A DNA stretch of 31,452 bases from CAZSLZ01 sp964607865 (GTDB lineage: Bacteria; Vulcanimicrobiota; JAJTBE01; CAZSLZ01): the NCBI GenBank assembly GCA_964607865.1, contig CAZSLZ010000018.1, forward strand, positions 1 through 31,452, written 5' to 3'. The notes under the pieces were generated by a model that saw only the letters and a list, made by a program, of their open reading frames with translations, was not told the DNA's origin and searched no databases. Below, one piece after another: positions 1 through 7,492 of this stretch. The first letter of the stretch is position 1; every line of letters starts with the position of its first letter. A program made the position numbers and the translations under genes.

Positions 1-2
1 AA

Positions 3-68
3 GAAAATGAAAAGATTAACAGTGAACTAACCGAGTTGGAAAACAATGGAGAATTGTTAACAAAATGA
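3..68 (+). CDS. C-terminal tail of an unidentified protein (partial)
   Basis: One plus-strand frame is open from the left edge to a TGA at 66-68. It encodes about 21 residues rich in Glu, Asn and Leu (begins ENEKINSEL, ends ELLTK). The stop lies about 75 bases upstream of the aroC start on the same strand. Composition fits the charged, helical end of a larger gene cut by the window edge, but too little is visible to assign a family. The other two forward frames stop early (TGA at 8-10, TAA at 28-30). Confidence 0.4.
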   Translation, partial: ENEKINSELTELENNGELLTK

Positions 69-142
69 TACATTAGAAGGATATTTTCATTTTTATTTTA
101 AGTATGTAAACAAGCTCTGAATCTCAATTCAGGAGGTATTCT

Positions 143-1279
143 GTGAGAATTTTATTTTCCGGCGAGTCACATATGGACGGGCTGGCTGCCATAATTGAGG
201 GTTTCCCGGCAGGTTTTGAGTTCGATGAAGAACGAATCAACAAGGAACTTAACCGCCGCCAGACCGGTTACGGCAGAAGCCATCGTATGGAGATTGAAAC
301 CGATAAAGTTACGGTATATTCTGGCGTAATAGGCGGGAGAACCATAGGTTCGCCTATTACCTTCATAATTCCGAATAAAGATAATCGCAGGAAAGACTGG
401 AGTATCGCCGACAGGCAGACAATTCCCCGCCCTGGCCATGCAGATTTACCCGGCCTTATAAAATATGGTTTTGAAGATATCCGCCTGGTTGCTGAAAGGG
501 CATCGGCAAGGCAAACCGCAGCATGGACAGCGGTGGGTTCATTATTAATGCAGTTTCTGGAAAAATTTAACATAAAAATCTTCAGTTTTGTTAGAGCCAT
601 TGGCGAAATTGAAATTCAGTTTCCCACAGATCCTTTCGCTATAAAACATGTGGTGGATAAATCTCCCCTGAGAATTCCAGATGCTTTTAAGTTTAATGAA
701 ATAAAAGAACTCATTGATAAATCAAAAGAAGAAGGAGAAACCCTGGGAGGAATTATTTCGGTGGTGGTAAGAGGTTGCCCTGTGGGGCTGGGTTCTTATG
801 CTCACCCTGATTGCCGCCTTGACTCTCAGCTGGCTGGCGCTCTCATGGCTGCCCCTTCAATAAAAGGTATCGAATTTGGCGACGGGTTCAAACTTTCATC
901 CCTGCCGGGCTCTGAAACAACAGATCCCATAAAGGTAAGCCAATGGGGCTTCAATCGCGCCACTAACCATGCCGGAGGCATAGAAGGCGGGCTTTCCAAC
1001 GGAATGGACATTGTAATGCATCTGGCATCCAAACCCATTCCTACCATGAAATCAGGAATGACTTCTATAGACATAAACAACCTGGATGAAGTGGATTCTC
1101 CCTATATCAGAACCGATATATGTGTAGTCCCCGCGGTATCTGTCATTTGTGAAATGCTGACCGCCAGAGTTGTTGCCGAATCTTTTCTGGAAAGGTTCGG
1201 AGCTGATACTTTCGAGGGAGTCTGCGAAAGATATAGAAACTATAAAGATAAACTTGAGGTTCTTCTGGAATCCTCTTGA
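143..1279 (+). CDS. aroC: chorismate synthase
   Basis: Converts 5-enolpyruvylshikimate-3-phosphate to chorismate with reduced FMN, the last shikimate-pathway step, in the cytoplasm. The 378-residue product has normal family length. Visible signatures are GESH near the N-terminus with the first conserved His (H10), GRSHRMEIE (44-52), PRPGHADL with the second His (H99), RASAR (119-123) and GGIEGGLSNG near residues 277-286, followed by the SKPIPT stretch. The start is a GTG with AGGAGG at 131-136. aroK follows 26 bases later, so the two are probably co-transcribed. Several normally conserved positions differ: M after GESH, Q instead of E after RASAR, and M-D instead of E-D/P after SNG. It is therefore a divergent member, but both His residues remain and function is likely. 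Confidence 0.95.
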   Translation: MRILFSGESHMDGLAAIIEGFPAGFEFDEERINKELNRRQTGYGRSHRMEIETDKVTVYSGVIGGRTIGSPITFIIPNKDNRRKDWSIADRQTIPRPGHADLPGLIKYGFEDIRLVAERASARQTAAWTAVGSLLMQFLEKFNIKIFSFVRAIGEIEIQFPTDPFAIKHVVDKSPLRIPDAFKFNEIKELIDKSKEEGETLGGIISVVVRGCPVGLGSYAHPDCRLDSQLAGALMAAPSIKGIEFGDGFKLSSLPGSETTDPIKVSQWGFNRATNHAGGIEGGLSNGMDIVMHLASKPIPTMKSGMTSIDINNLDEVDSPYIRTDICVVPAVSVICEMLTARVVAESFLERFGADTFEGVCERYRNYKDKLEVLLESS

Positions 1280-1305
1280 TTTTTTTCTGAAAGACGGGAC
1301 TTTTA

Positions 1306-1872
1306 TTGCAGATTAAGAAAAACATATACCTTGCCGGTTTTATGGGCACGGGAAAAAGCACAATAGGTCGTGAACTGGCACGTTTCATGGGCAGAAAGTT
1401 CATCGATATGGATAAAATTATCGAAAGAAACGAAGGTATGTCTGTTAATTCAATTTTTGAAGAAAAGGGAGAAGAACATTTCAGAGAGATGGAATTAAAG
1501 GTTGCCCGTGAATTAAGCCGACAAACCAACCGGGTAGTTGCTACAGGGGGGGGGACACTTTTAAATGACCAGATAAGAGAACTCTTTGTTCAATCAGGAA
1601 TTATTATTTGTCTTATTACCAATGAAGAACAACTGGTGAGCAGGTTGAAAAGGACCGACAAACGGCCATTATTAAAAGGTTACAGAGAAGAACTCAATAA
1701 GAAAGTTTCCCAGTTGCTCGAAGAAAGAAAAAATGTCTATTCAGGTATCAATATTAGAATTGATACAACCAATTTGACTCCTCAGGAAGCTGCCCATAAA
1801 ATTATTGACATACTTAAAATGAAAATAAGAATTCTGGATCGGCTGCACGATCAGTATATTACTATTCGTTAA
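1306..1872 (+). CDS. aroK: shikimate kinase
   Basis: Phosphorylates shikimate at the 3-OH with ATP, two steps before chorismate synthase. The 188 residues show a Walker A loop GFMGTGKST (11-19), the shikimate-binding DMD (34-36), FRE near R60, the GGG motif (81-83) and the lid segment RPLL (120-123). The TTG start is chosen because the next in-frame ATG falls inside the P-loop and would destroy it; the SD is weak, so coupling to aroC is plausible. The GGG motif is encoded by nine consecutive G bases (1546-1554). The last codons overlap the 3' end of convergent rlmN by 11 bases. The C-terminus (about residues 172-188) is slightly longer than in many homologues. Confidence 0.93.
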   Translation: MQIKKNIYLAGFMGTGKSTIGRELARFMGRKFIDMDKIIERNEGMSVNSIFEEKGEEHFREMELKVARELSRQTNRVVATGGGTLLNDQIRELFVQSGIIICLITNEEQLVSRLKRTDKRPLLKGYREELNKKVSQLLEERKNVYSGINIRIDTTNLTPQEAAHKIIDILKMKIRILDRLHDQYITIR

Positions 1873-2923
1873 AGCACTGCAGATTTTGCAGCCTCAGCTG
1901 GCCACAGGCTGCGCTGATATTAACTCCTCTTTCTACCCTCAAAGGCGCATGAAATTTATATCTCTGTAATTCGTTAGAGAATATTTCACATTTCTTATTG
2001 GAAGGCCGTTTATATGGAAAACCTTTCACCGGGTTCAGGGGAATCAAATTAACCATTACATGCAGATTCCTTATCAATTCTCCCAGCTTTCTCGCCTGTT
2101 CCACCGAGTCATTTATTCCCTCAATCAAAGTGTATTCTATGGTAATTCGTTTTCCTGTTATTTTCTGGTAATACTTCAATGAATCCATAAGCTCTTCGAT
2201 AGAATACTTTCTGTTTATGGGCATAATTCTGCTTCTGGTTTCGTTATCGGGGGCATGTAAAGATATGGCAAACCGTATAGGCAGATTTTCATCAGCAAGT
2301 TTTTTTATCAGGGGTGGTATTCCCACTGTGGAAACAGCAATTTTACGCATACTTATGCAAATACCGTCACAATCGTTTATCAAATTAATGGCTTTCAGAA
2401 CATTATCGTAATTTACCAGGGGTTCACCAATTCCCATAATTACCACATTATGAACCCGTTCACTGGTTCTATCTGCTTCATTCTGAATCTGTATAACCTG
2501 GTCGATAATTTCCGCGGTAGTTAAATTTCTAATAAAACCCAATTTGCCCGAGGCGCAAAAACTACAACCCTGGGCGCAACCCACCTGGCTTGATATGCAT
2601 ACTGTGGCTCGTCCCTGCTTCTGCTCCGGGTATCTCATCAGCACAGCTTCAATGCGGTTACCATCTTCCAGTTCAAATAAGAACTTTTCTGTATCACCGG
2701 TTTCTGATTTTTTTCGTTCTATAGTTTTCAGGCAGGAAACATAAGCAACTTCCTTTAATTTGGCTGTTAATTTTTTACCGATATCGGTCATCTTTTCAAA
2801 GCCATTTTCTCTTTTGCTGTAAATCCATTTGAAAAGCTGGCGTCCTCTAAATGGGGATTCTCCGATGGAAACGGCAAATTTTTCCAGTTCTTTTTTTGTT
2901 TTTCCTTTTAAATCAGTAAACAT
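1862..2923 (-). CDS. rlmN: 23S rRNA (adenine(2503)-C(2))-methyltransferase
   Basis: Radical SAM enzyme that methylates C2 of A2503 in 23S rRNA; the E. coli enzyme also acts on A37 of some tRNAs. The 353 residues carry the cluster motif CAQGCSFC (C116, C120, C123), the upstream Cys109 in VCISSQVG (matching the catalytic E. coli C118) and the methyl-carrying Cys near 340 in AACGQLR. SAM-binding GIGEPL and the N-terminal RNA-binding segment (SPFRGRQLFKWIY) are also present. Length is close to the family norm (about 350-385). It lies 68 bases downstream of the two U32 genes on the same strand and may be the last gene of that unit. Its end overlaps aroK in convergent orientation with no terminator seen between them. 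Confidence 0.96.
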   Translation of the reverse strand: MFTDLKGKTKKELEKFAVSIGESPFRGRQLFKWIYSKRENGFEKMTDIGKKLTAKLKEVAYVSCLKTIERKKSETGDTEKFLFELEDGNRIEAVLMRYPEQKQGRATVCISSQVGCAQGCSFCASGKLGFIRNLTTAEIIDQVIQIQNEADRTSERVHNVVIMGIGEPLVNYDNVLKAINLINDCDGICISMRKIAVSTVGIPPLIKKLADENLPIRFAISLHAPDNETRSRIMPINRKYSIEELMDSLKYYQKITGKRITIEYTLIEGINDSVEQARKLGELIRNLHVMVNLIPLNPVKGFPYKRPSNKKCEIFSNELQRYKFHAPLRVERGVNISAACGQLRLQNLQCFNE

Positions 2924-2991
2924 ATTCTATTCCATAAAAAAAATTGGCACTGTTAGAGTCGCCAAAAATCAAAATGATATTTGAACCAGAG

Positions 2992-4014
2992 TTATTTCTG
3001 ATCCTTGACACCGGATAAACCTGTAATTTTCTTTCCTCCAGACACTGTTTTGGCCTGGCCGGGAGTCAGCCCGGCAAAATTATCTACAACCTGCATGGCA
3101 GAGTTGACGTAATCTATTCCTCGTTTTCCAAAATAAAAGCCATTGCAGAAACCGGTAGGGGAGAGGTCCAATAAAACCTTGTTAATATCCTGTAACCGCT
3201 TGCCGGAAGCTATTGCTTTCAGCCGGTTATGAAGCAACTCGGCAACCTGGTTCAGAACATCGGCGGTCATTATGTTTCCTTCAATTCTGAAATGCCGGAA
3301 GCCACGTTTTACCAAGTCTTCCAGATGCTCGAACATGTTGATTGATTGCAGGGAATAGATTACCCTTCCCTTATGTAATATTTTCAAGCCTTCGCCGTAA
3401 TCAATTACCGTGCCTTCCTCGCAATCCTGCTGGCAAATGAAGGGGTATTTATATTTCTGGGGATAATACATACAGTATTGGCTGAAAGAAATGGGAACCT
3501 GTCCGAAAACTGTAAGAAAAATCGGCATATTGATACTGTTTTTTATCATATCAATTTCTTCCAGCTCCATTTCGTAAGGCAGCACTCCGCCGGCGCAGTC
3601 ATAAGATTTCATGAGGTTGGCGGTAAGATTGGAGTAAACATTAGCCATGCTGCTGAAAAGACATCTGAAGTTAGGTTTTTTATTTTTAATCATCATTGCC
3701 ATAGCAGGGCTGTGGACTTCAATCCATTTAAATTTCTTTTCGAGTTTAGCCAGAACATTATCTATGTAAGGAATTTCACTTTCAATGGGAGCTACTGGCA
3801 ATGAAAAGGCAACTTTTCCCCTGTTTTTTTCCAGGTATCTGATAGCCCTGTCCAGGGTTTCCATATCTCTGGTGGGATTATCTCTCAATGACCGGCAGAA
3901 AGGATCGCCGGTAATTATAAAATCGAAGAGATCAAAATTCAGATGCTTCAGCATTTCGAAACTGGAAATCGACACAGCTATGTAAAATTTTTCTGTTACG
4001 TTACTCTCACTCAT
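2992..4014 (-). CDS. U32-family Fe-S protein, UbiV-like
   Basis: A 340-residue protein of the peptidase U32 fold. Four Cys at 40 (GDPFC), 181 (QYCMYY), 194 and 198 (ICQQDC) nearly coincide in number and spacing with the four Cys I recall as [4Fe-4S] ligands of E. coli UbiV (about 39, 180, 193, 197). UbiV is not a protease; with UbiU it supports O2-independent hydroxylation in ubiquinone synthesis. The start is ATG with AGAGGT seven bases upstream. It lies 12 bases after the other U32 gene, so the two are surely co-expressed. No ubiquinone genes are visible here, so the substrate is unknown; related U32 proteins modify tRNA or rRNA. The C-terminus (about 320-340) is a low-complexity GG/KK-rich tail. 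Confidence 0.75.
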   Translation of the reverse strand: MSESNVTEKFYIAVSISSFEMLKHLNFDLFDFIITGDPFCRSLRDNPTRDMETLDRAIRYLEKNRGKVAFSLPVAPIESEIPYIDNVLAKLEKKFKWIEVHSPAMAMMIKNKKPNFRCLFSSMANVYSNLTANLMKSYDCAGGVLPYEMELEEIDMIKNSINMPIFLTVFGQVPISFSQYCMYYPQKYKYPFICQQDCEEGTVIDYGEGLKILHKGRVIYSLQSINMFEHLEDLVKRGFRHFRIEGNIMTADVLNQVAELLHNRLKAIASGKRLQDINKVLLDLSPTGFCNGFYFGKRGIDYVNSAMQVVDNFAGLTPGQAKTVSGGKKITGLSGVKDQK

Positions 4015-4026
4015 TAAAAAACCTCT

Positions 4027-5076
4027 TTAAACTTCTCTAACTTTTTTAATCCAATTTTTGAACCCTTCACTCATGAACCATAAATCGGTAGTTCTTTCAT
4101 CCAGTGGTTTTTCAAAATTGTTTTTGACAAATTGCCAGAAACCCGATTTGCTCTTCTCTATCAAGGTAAGATGTCCCATGGAAATAACCTGTTTGAGTTC
4201 AATCAGATCATCCATCACTTCACAGTTTTTCTCGAATTTTTCCTGGTCGTCCAGGTTATCAAGCAAATTGCGGAATGCATAAATTGTATTGGCTATAAGA
4301 CGGGGAGGTAACTCTCTTCCCTGAATTATAAATTTGTCTATGCCCATTTTTGTAAGCTGAGGAACCAGCCGGTGGACGCCCAGGTCGCCTCGTTTTAGAA
4401 AACGGTCCGACTTATCGCCCACGGAACAAACTCTCATACAGGGATGGTGACAGTAACCGCTTCTGTTAATGTTTCCCCTGTATAATTTTTCTCTGCCAAA
4501 GGGGTCATTTTCTACCTGTTGATATAAAAATGCGCTCAGGTTGCATCTGCCGTCATAATTTGTGGAGTCATCGGCAACTGCAAAAACGATAAGTTCAATT
4601 CCCTTATCTTTCATCGCCTTTACGCTTTTCGGACTTAAATCAATTTTGTTTCTGGGCAGAATAACCGCGTTAACGCCAAGATCGGTGAGAAATTCGGCAT
4701 CTACCGAGCTTGAAGCTGAATGTTGAACACTGGCGATAATCTGCAGGTTGGGATTCTGCCGACGGATGGTTTGAATAAGGCCGGGGTCGCTTAATATCAT
4801 GCCAGCTGCGCCTCTTCGGTGAAAAGTTTCAATAAGTTTAATAACTTCCCTTAATTCCGATGATCGATAAAGGCAGTTAAAAGTAAGGTAAACTTCCTTG
4901 TTCTTCTCTTTTGCCCATTTGATAATGTTAATCAGATCCCGCTCTCCAATTTCAAAATTATCGGGGCTCAGCGACCATCCTTTCAAACCGGCGTAAAGTA
5001 TATCGGCGCCAACCTCCATTAAAACTTTGGCTGCAGAAGGTTTATTTACCGGCGCAATTATTTTATATTCGCTCAT
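4027..5076 (-). CDS. U32-family Fe-S protein, UbiU-like
   Basis: A 349-residue U32-family protein with an N-terminal TIM-barrel-like start (IIAPVNKPSAAKVLMEVGADILYAGL, shown here only to residue 31). Cys residues at 178 (DGRCNLSAF), 209, 213 and 217 (YCHHPCMRVC) form the U32 cysteine cluster. UbiU has a comparable GRC...C..C...C arrangement that binds [4Fe-4S]. It is first of a tandem pair with the UbiV-like gene, 12 bases apart, which matches the heterodimer-forming UbiU/UbiV gene pair. The ATG at 5076 has SD GGAG nine bases upstream. A perfect 8-base palindrome lies in its leader (5092-5108). Other readings include a collagenase-like U32 peptidase or an RNA-hydroxylation factor (RlhA/TrhP family); the length is short for those. 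Confidence 0.72.
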   Translation of the reverse strand: MSEYKIIAPVNKPSAAKVLMEVGADILYAGLKGWSLSPDNFEIGERDLINIIKWAKEKNKEVYLTFNCLYRSSELREVIKLIETFHRRGAAGMILSDPGLIQTIRRQNPNLQIIASVQHSASSSVDAEFLTDLGVNAVILPRNKIDLSPKSVKAMKDKGIELIVFAVADDSTNYDGRCNLSAFLYQQVENDPFGREKLYRGNINRSGYCHHPCMRVCSVGDKSDRFLKRGDLGVHRLVPQLTKMGIDKFIIQGRELPPRLIANTIYAFRNLLDNLDDQEKFEKNCEVMDDLIELKQVISMGHLTLIEKSKSGFWQFVKNNFEKPLDERTTDLWFMSEGFKNWIKKVREV

Positions 5077-5091
5077 TATGTCGTCTCCAAC

Positions 5092-5108
5092 AGATATTTC
5101 AAATATCT
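5092..5108. repeat. perfect 17-base palindrome upstream of the U32 pair
   Basis: AGATATTT-C-AAATATCT: two perfect 8-base arms around one base, 16 to 32 bases upstream of the UbiU-like start codon. It is either an operator for a dimeric regulator or a weak AT-rich mRNA stem near the SD. No match to a known operator consensus was recognised. Confidence 0.4.
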
Positions 5109-5226
5109 TCTTTATTATTAATTTTATAAATTTATAGATGAATCTCCTGCAAAAAATCTGTTACCCTTTATTAATTTTTGCAAATATAGTAAAGGAAACC
5201 TGATTTAATGTGAGAAAGCTTATGCA

Positions 5227-6648
5227 ATGAAAATTACAGATACAGGAAGACTTCTTGCGAAAAACTCATTATTCTATACAATGTCGCTGGGTTTAAGAGT
5301 TTTATTTACAGCCCTTATTTTTTTATATATGGCAAACGTATTGCCTGTTGATGATTTTGGTAAAATGACTCTGGGTAATGCTTACGGAAAACTTATGGTT
5401 ATTTTTGTATCTTTTGGTTTCTTTCAATTTGTTATAAGGCAAATTGCCGAAAGACAGGAAGATGCCCATAAATACCTGGTCAATATTATTTTTCTCATGT
5501 TTGTTTTCTCGTTCTCCACTTTCGCTGTTTCCGGTGTTCTTGTAAAAATTCTTAAATACTCATACCAGACAATAATTATTGTGAACCTGTTTCTACTTTA
5601 CAACATTGTGGGCAGTGTAGCTCAGCTTATCTCTTCTTTTTTTCGCGGAGTTATGAAGTTCGAATACGAGTTTTACAGCGCAATTGTTCCTGACATTCTC
5701 ATGTTCGTATCCATTATTTATCTTGTTCATATTAATGCCAATCTTTATTTAATTTGTTTTGCCTTCATTTTAAGCCGGGTTTTATATGCCCTGGTAGCTT
5801 TGTATTTTTATATCAAGAACTTCGGTTTTCCTGGGTTAAAAAAGAACCTGAATTTGATGTTTGCAAAAAACATATTAAGGGAAACATATCCTTTTGCCTT
5901 GTGGATGGCAATGGAATTATTATATATGCAAATCGGGACAATTATTCTTTCTTATTACGCCCCTGAATCAAAAGTAGGCATTTTTCAGGGAGCATTCGGG
6001 GTTATCATTCTTGGGCAATTTGGCCTGGGTATTGTAGTAACGGTATTTTATCCCTATGTCTCAAAAAAATATGTGCAGGGAATGGAAGAGATGAAAAAAA
6101 GCGTAACAGTGGCAAACAATTCCATTCTTATAGTAATTCTGCCCCTGTTATTTTTTATTTATTATTTCAGCAAAGATATTATGGAGCTGGTTTATCGAAA
6201 CAGTACGGAGATCTCCGGCGCATGGCCGGTTTTGTCTTTTCTGGCAATCGCTTATTTTTTCCTTTATGCGCCTCCGTTCAGCCATCTTTTTCTGGCAATG
6301 AAACGCCAGGATATTAACCTTAAAGTGAGCATTTTTACCAACATTGTTAATATAGTTGCAAGTTTTATACTTATACCACGCTACCAGGAAATTGGAGTAT
6401 GCATTGCTTCGTTAATTGCATTTGTCTTTCTCAGAATTATATTTATTGCTAATTACCTTAAATATAAAATTCCCATGTTTAATAAGGAAACCTTATATCA
6501 TGCAATTCTGCCCTTCATTGTGTACCTGGTTTTAGTCCTGGGGATAAAAATCGGTTTCTTTGCTTCCCTGGCTGTAACCGCCATTTTAATTATCGGAAAT
6601 CTTTTTCTTTATCTACAGACAATAAAGGATATTGAAATTGCAAAATAA
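5227..6648 (+). CDS. MOP-superfamily polysaccharide flippase (Wzx-like)
   Basis: A 473-residue, very hydrophobic protein with about 12-14 predicted membrane helices spread along its full length, which fits the polysaccharide transport/flippase family (Wzx, MurJ-like, SpoVB-like). It begins MKITDTGRLLAKNSLFYTMS, the usual short N-terminal loop before helix 1, and has the mid-protein SFFRGVMKFEYE loop common in O-antigen flippases. Such proteins flip undecaprenyl-linked sugars across the inner membrane. No glycosyltransferase or polymerase gene is adjacent, so the cargo cannot be inferred. It is divergent from the U32 genes (150-base gap) and followed by tRNA-Leu. The SD is weak (GAGAAAG). Confidence 0.85.
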   Translation: MKITDTGRLLAKNSLFYTMSLGLRVLFTALIFLYMANVLPVDDFGKMTLGNAYGKLMVIFVSFGFFQFVIRQIAERQEDAHKYLVNIIFLMFVFSFSTFAVSGVLVKILKYSYQTIIIVNLFLLYNIVGSVAQLISSFFRGVMKFEYEFYSAIVPDILMFVSIIYLVHINANLYLICFAFILSRVLYALVALYFYIKNFGFPGLKKNLNLMFAKNILRETYPFALWMAMELLYMQIGTIILSYYAPESKVGIFQGAFGVIILGQFGLGIVVTVFYPYVSKKYVQGMEEMKKSVTVANNSILIVILPLLFFIYYFSKDIMELVYRNSTEISGAWPVLSFLAIAYFFLYAPPFSHLFLAMKRQDINLKVSIFTNIVNIVASFILIPRYQEIGVCIASLIAFVFLRIIFIANYLKYKIPMFNKETLYHAILPFIVYLVLVLGIKIGFFASLAVTAILIIGNLFLYLQTIKDIEIAK

Positions 6649-6671
6649 ATGCATTTTTTTTAGAAAAACTA

Positions 6672-6700
6672 TTTACAAATTCTCCGGTTTGTTGTAGAAT
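6672..6700 (+). promoter_or_regulatory. sigma-70/A-type promoter of tRNA-Leu
   Basis: TTTACA (6672-6677), a 17-base spacer and TAGAAT (6695-6700): 5/6 matches at both boxes, ending 11 bases before the tRNA 5' end. Confidence 0.6.
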
Positions 6701-6711
6701 ATTTTTTGCCT

Positions 6712-6797
6712 GCCGGAGTGGCGGAATTGGTAGACGCACGGGACTTAAAATCCCGGGTCCTTCACGGGACGTGTCGGTTCGACTCCGACCTCCGGCA
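6712..6797 (+). tRNA. tRNA-Leu (anticodon UAA)
   Basis: A full cloverleaf can be drawn by hand. The acceptor stem GCCGGAG (6712-6718) pairs with CTCCGGC (6790-6796). The D arm is GCG...CGC with GG in the loop. The anticodon stem CGGGA/TCCCG encloses CTTAAAA, giving anticodon TAA. A long class II variable arm (GTCC/GGAC) and T arm GTCGG-TTCGACT-CCGAC follow. The discriminator is A6797 and CCA is not encoded. The long variable arm confirms Leu. It reads UUA (and UUG by wobble) codons. Confidence 0.97.
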
Positions 6798-6802
6798 CTT
6801 TT

Positions 6803-6836
6803 AAAGCCTGCAAATTTAAATTTTGCAGGCTTTTTT
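6803..6836 (+). terminator. rho-independent terminator after tRNA-Leu
   Basis: A 12-bp stem AAAGCCTGCAAA (6803-6814) with TTTGCAGGCTTT (6822-6833), 7-base loop, ending in a run of T. Confidence 0.85.
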
Positions 6837-6933
6837 GTTTTCCTGAAGGAATTTCCCTGATTATTTCTTAATTTAATATGAACACAAATAAACCATAAAA
6901 TTCCCAGCTTCAAATTAATTTGGAGGTACAAAA

Positions 6934-7419
6934 ATGAAACCGGAAATTGTAAAAAAGGACGCTTTTAAAGTGGTGGGTATGAAAACAAAATTCACCATGA
7001 ACAACAACACCATTGCCCAATTATGGGGGCAGTTCTTCCCCAGAATGGCAGAAATTCAGAATGTGGTAAACCCCGGGGTTGCCTACGGTGTCTGCGAGGC
7101 CGACAGCGATGTGGATATTGAAAAAACTACCGACGATACCGAATTCACTGAAATTGCCTGCCTGGAAGTCAGCAGTTTTGACCAGATACCTGAAGGCATG
7201 GTTACCAAGGTAATTCCCGCTAATACCTACGCCAGGTTTACCCACAGGGGAAGCCTGGAAGGTTTACACAAGACGTATAACTATATTTATCATACCTGGC
7301 TGCCCCAGTCTGGTTACCAGAGAGCCGGCATATACGATTTTGAGCTTTATGACCAGCGGTTTAATATGCGGGAACCTGACAAATCCGAGGTAGATATCTA
7401 CCTGCCGGTAAAAAAATAA
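6934..7419 (+). CDS. stand-alone GyrI-like / AraC effector-binding domain protein
   Basis: A 161-residue single-domain protein matching the GyrI-like small-molecule-binding family: it opens with the typical IVKKDAFKVVGMK strand, a central W-G-Q-F-F segment, then YGVCEAD, IPEGMVTKVIPANTYARFTHRG and the C-terminal FELYDQRF with a DIYLPVKK ending. In this family the domain is either fused to an AraC/MerR DNA-binding domain or free, as here. Free members bind hydrophobic cations or, in GyrI (SbmC), inhibit gyrase; some hydrolyse cyclopropanoid compounds. No DNA-binding segment is present, and nothing nearby indicates the ligand. SD GGAGGT at 6922-6927. It is likely monocistronic, bounded by terminators on both sides. 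Confidence 0.85.
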   Translation: MKPEIVKKDAFKVVGMKTKFTMNNNTIAQLWGQFFPRMAEIQNVVNPGVAYGVCEADSDVDIEKTTDDTEFTEIACLEVSSFDQIPEGMVTKVIPANTYARFTHRGSLEGLHKTYNYIYHTWLPQSGYQRAGIYDFELYDQRFNMREPDKSEVDIYLPVKK

Positions 7420-7435
7420 AACAAAAATGTTAAAG

Positions 7436-7464
7436 AGGGCTGCCCTTTTGGGACAGCCCTTTTT
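7436..7464. terminator. probable bidirectional terminator
   Basis: Stem AGGGCTG (7436-7442) with CAGCCCT (7454-7460), extended inside by CCC/GGG around a TTTT loop with one bulged A. T-run on the plus strand, and A-rich sequence on the left gives T-rich RNA on the minus strand. It sits between the convergent GyrI-like and chemotaxis genes. Confidence 0.8.
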
Positions 7465-7492
7465 ATCTATCAATAACCTATAACTGGTAATG

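Noticed and set aside
6590..6931. 113-codon minus-strand frame over tRNA-Leu
   Set aside because: Antisense of the tRNA and its terminator; it contains the well-known spurious SRTDT...PPLR translation of tRNA-Leu genes.
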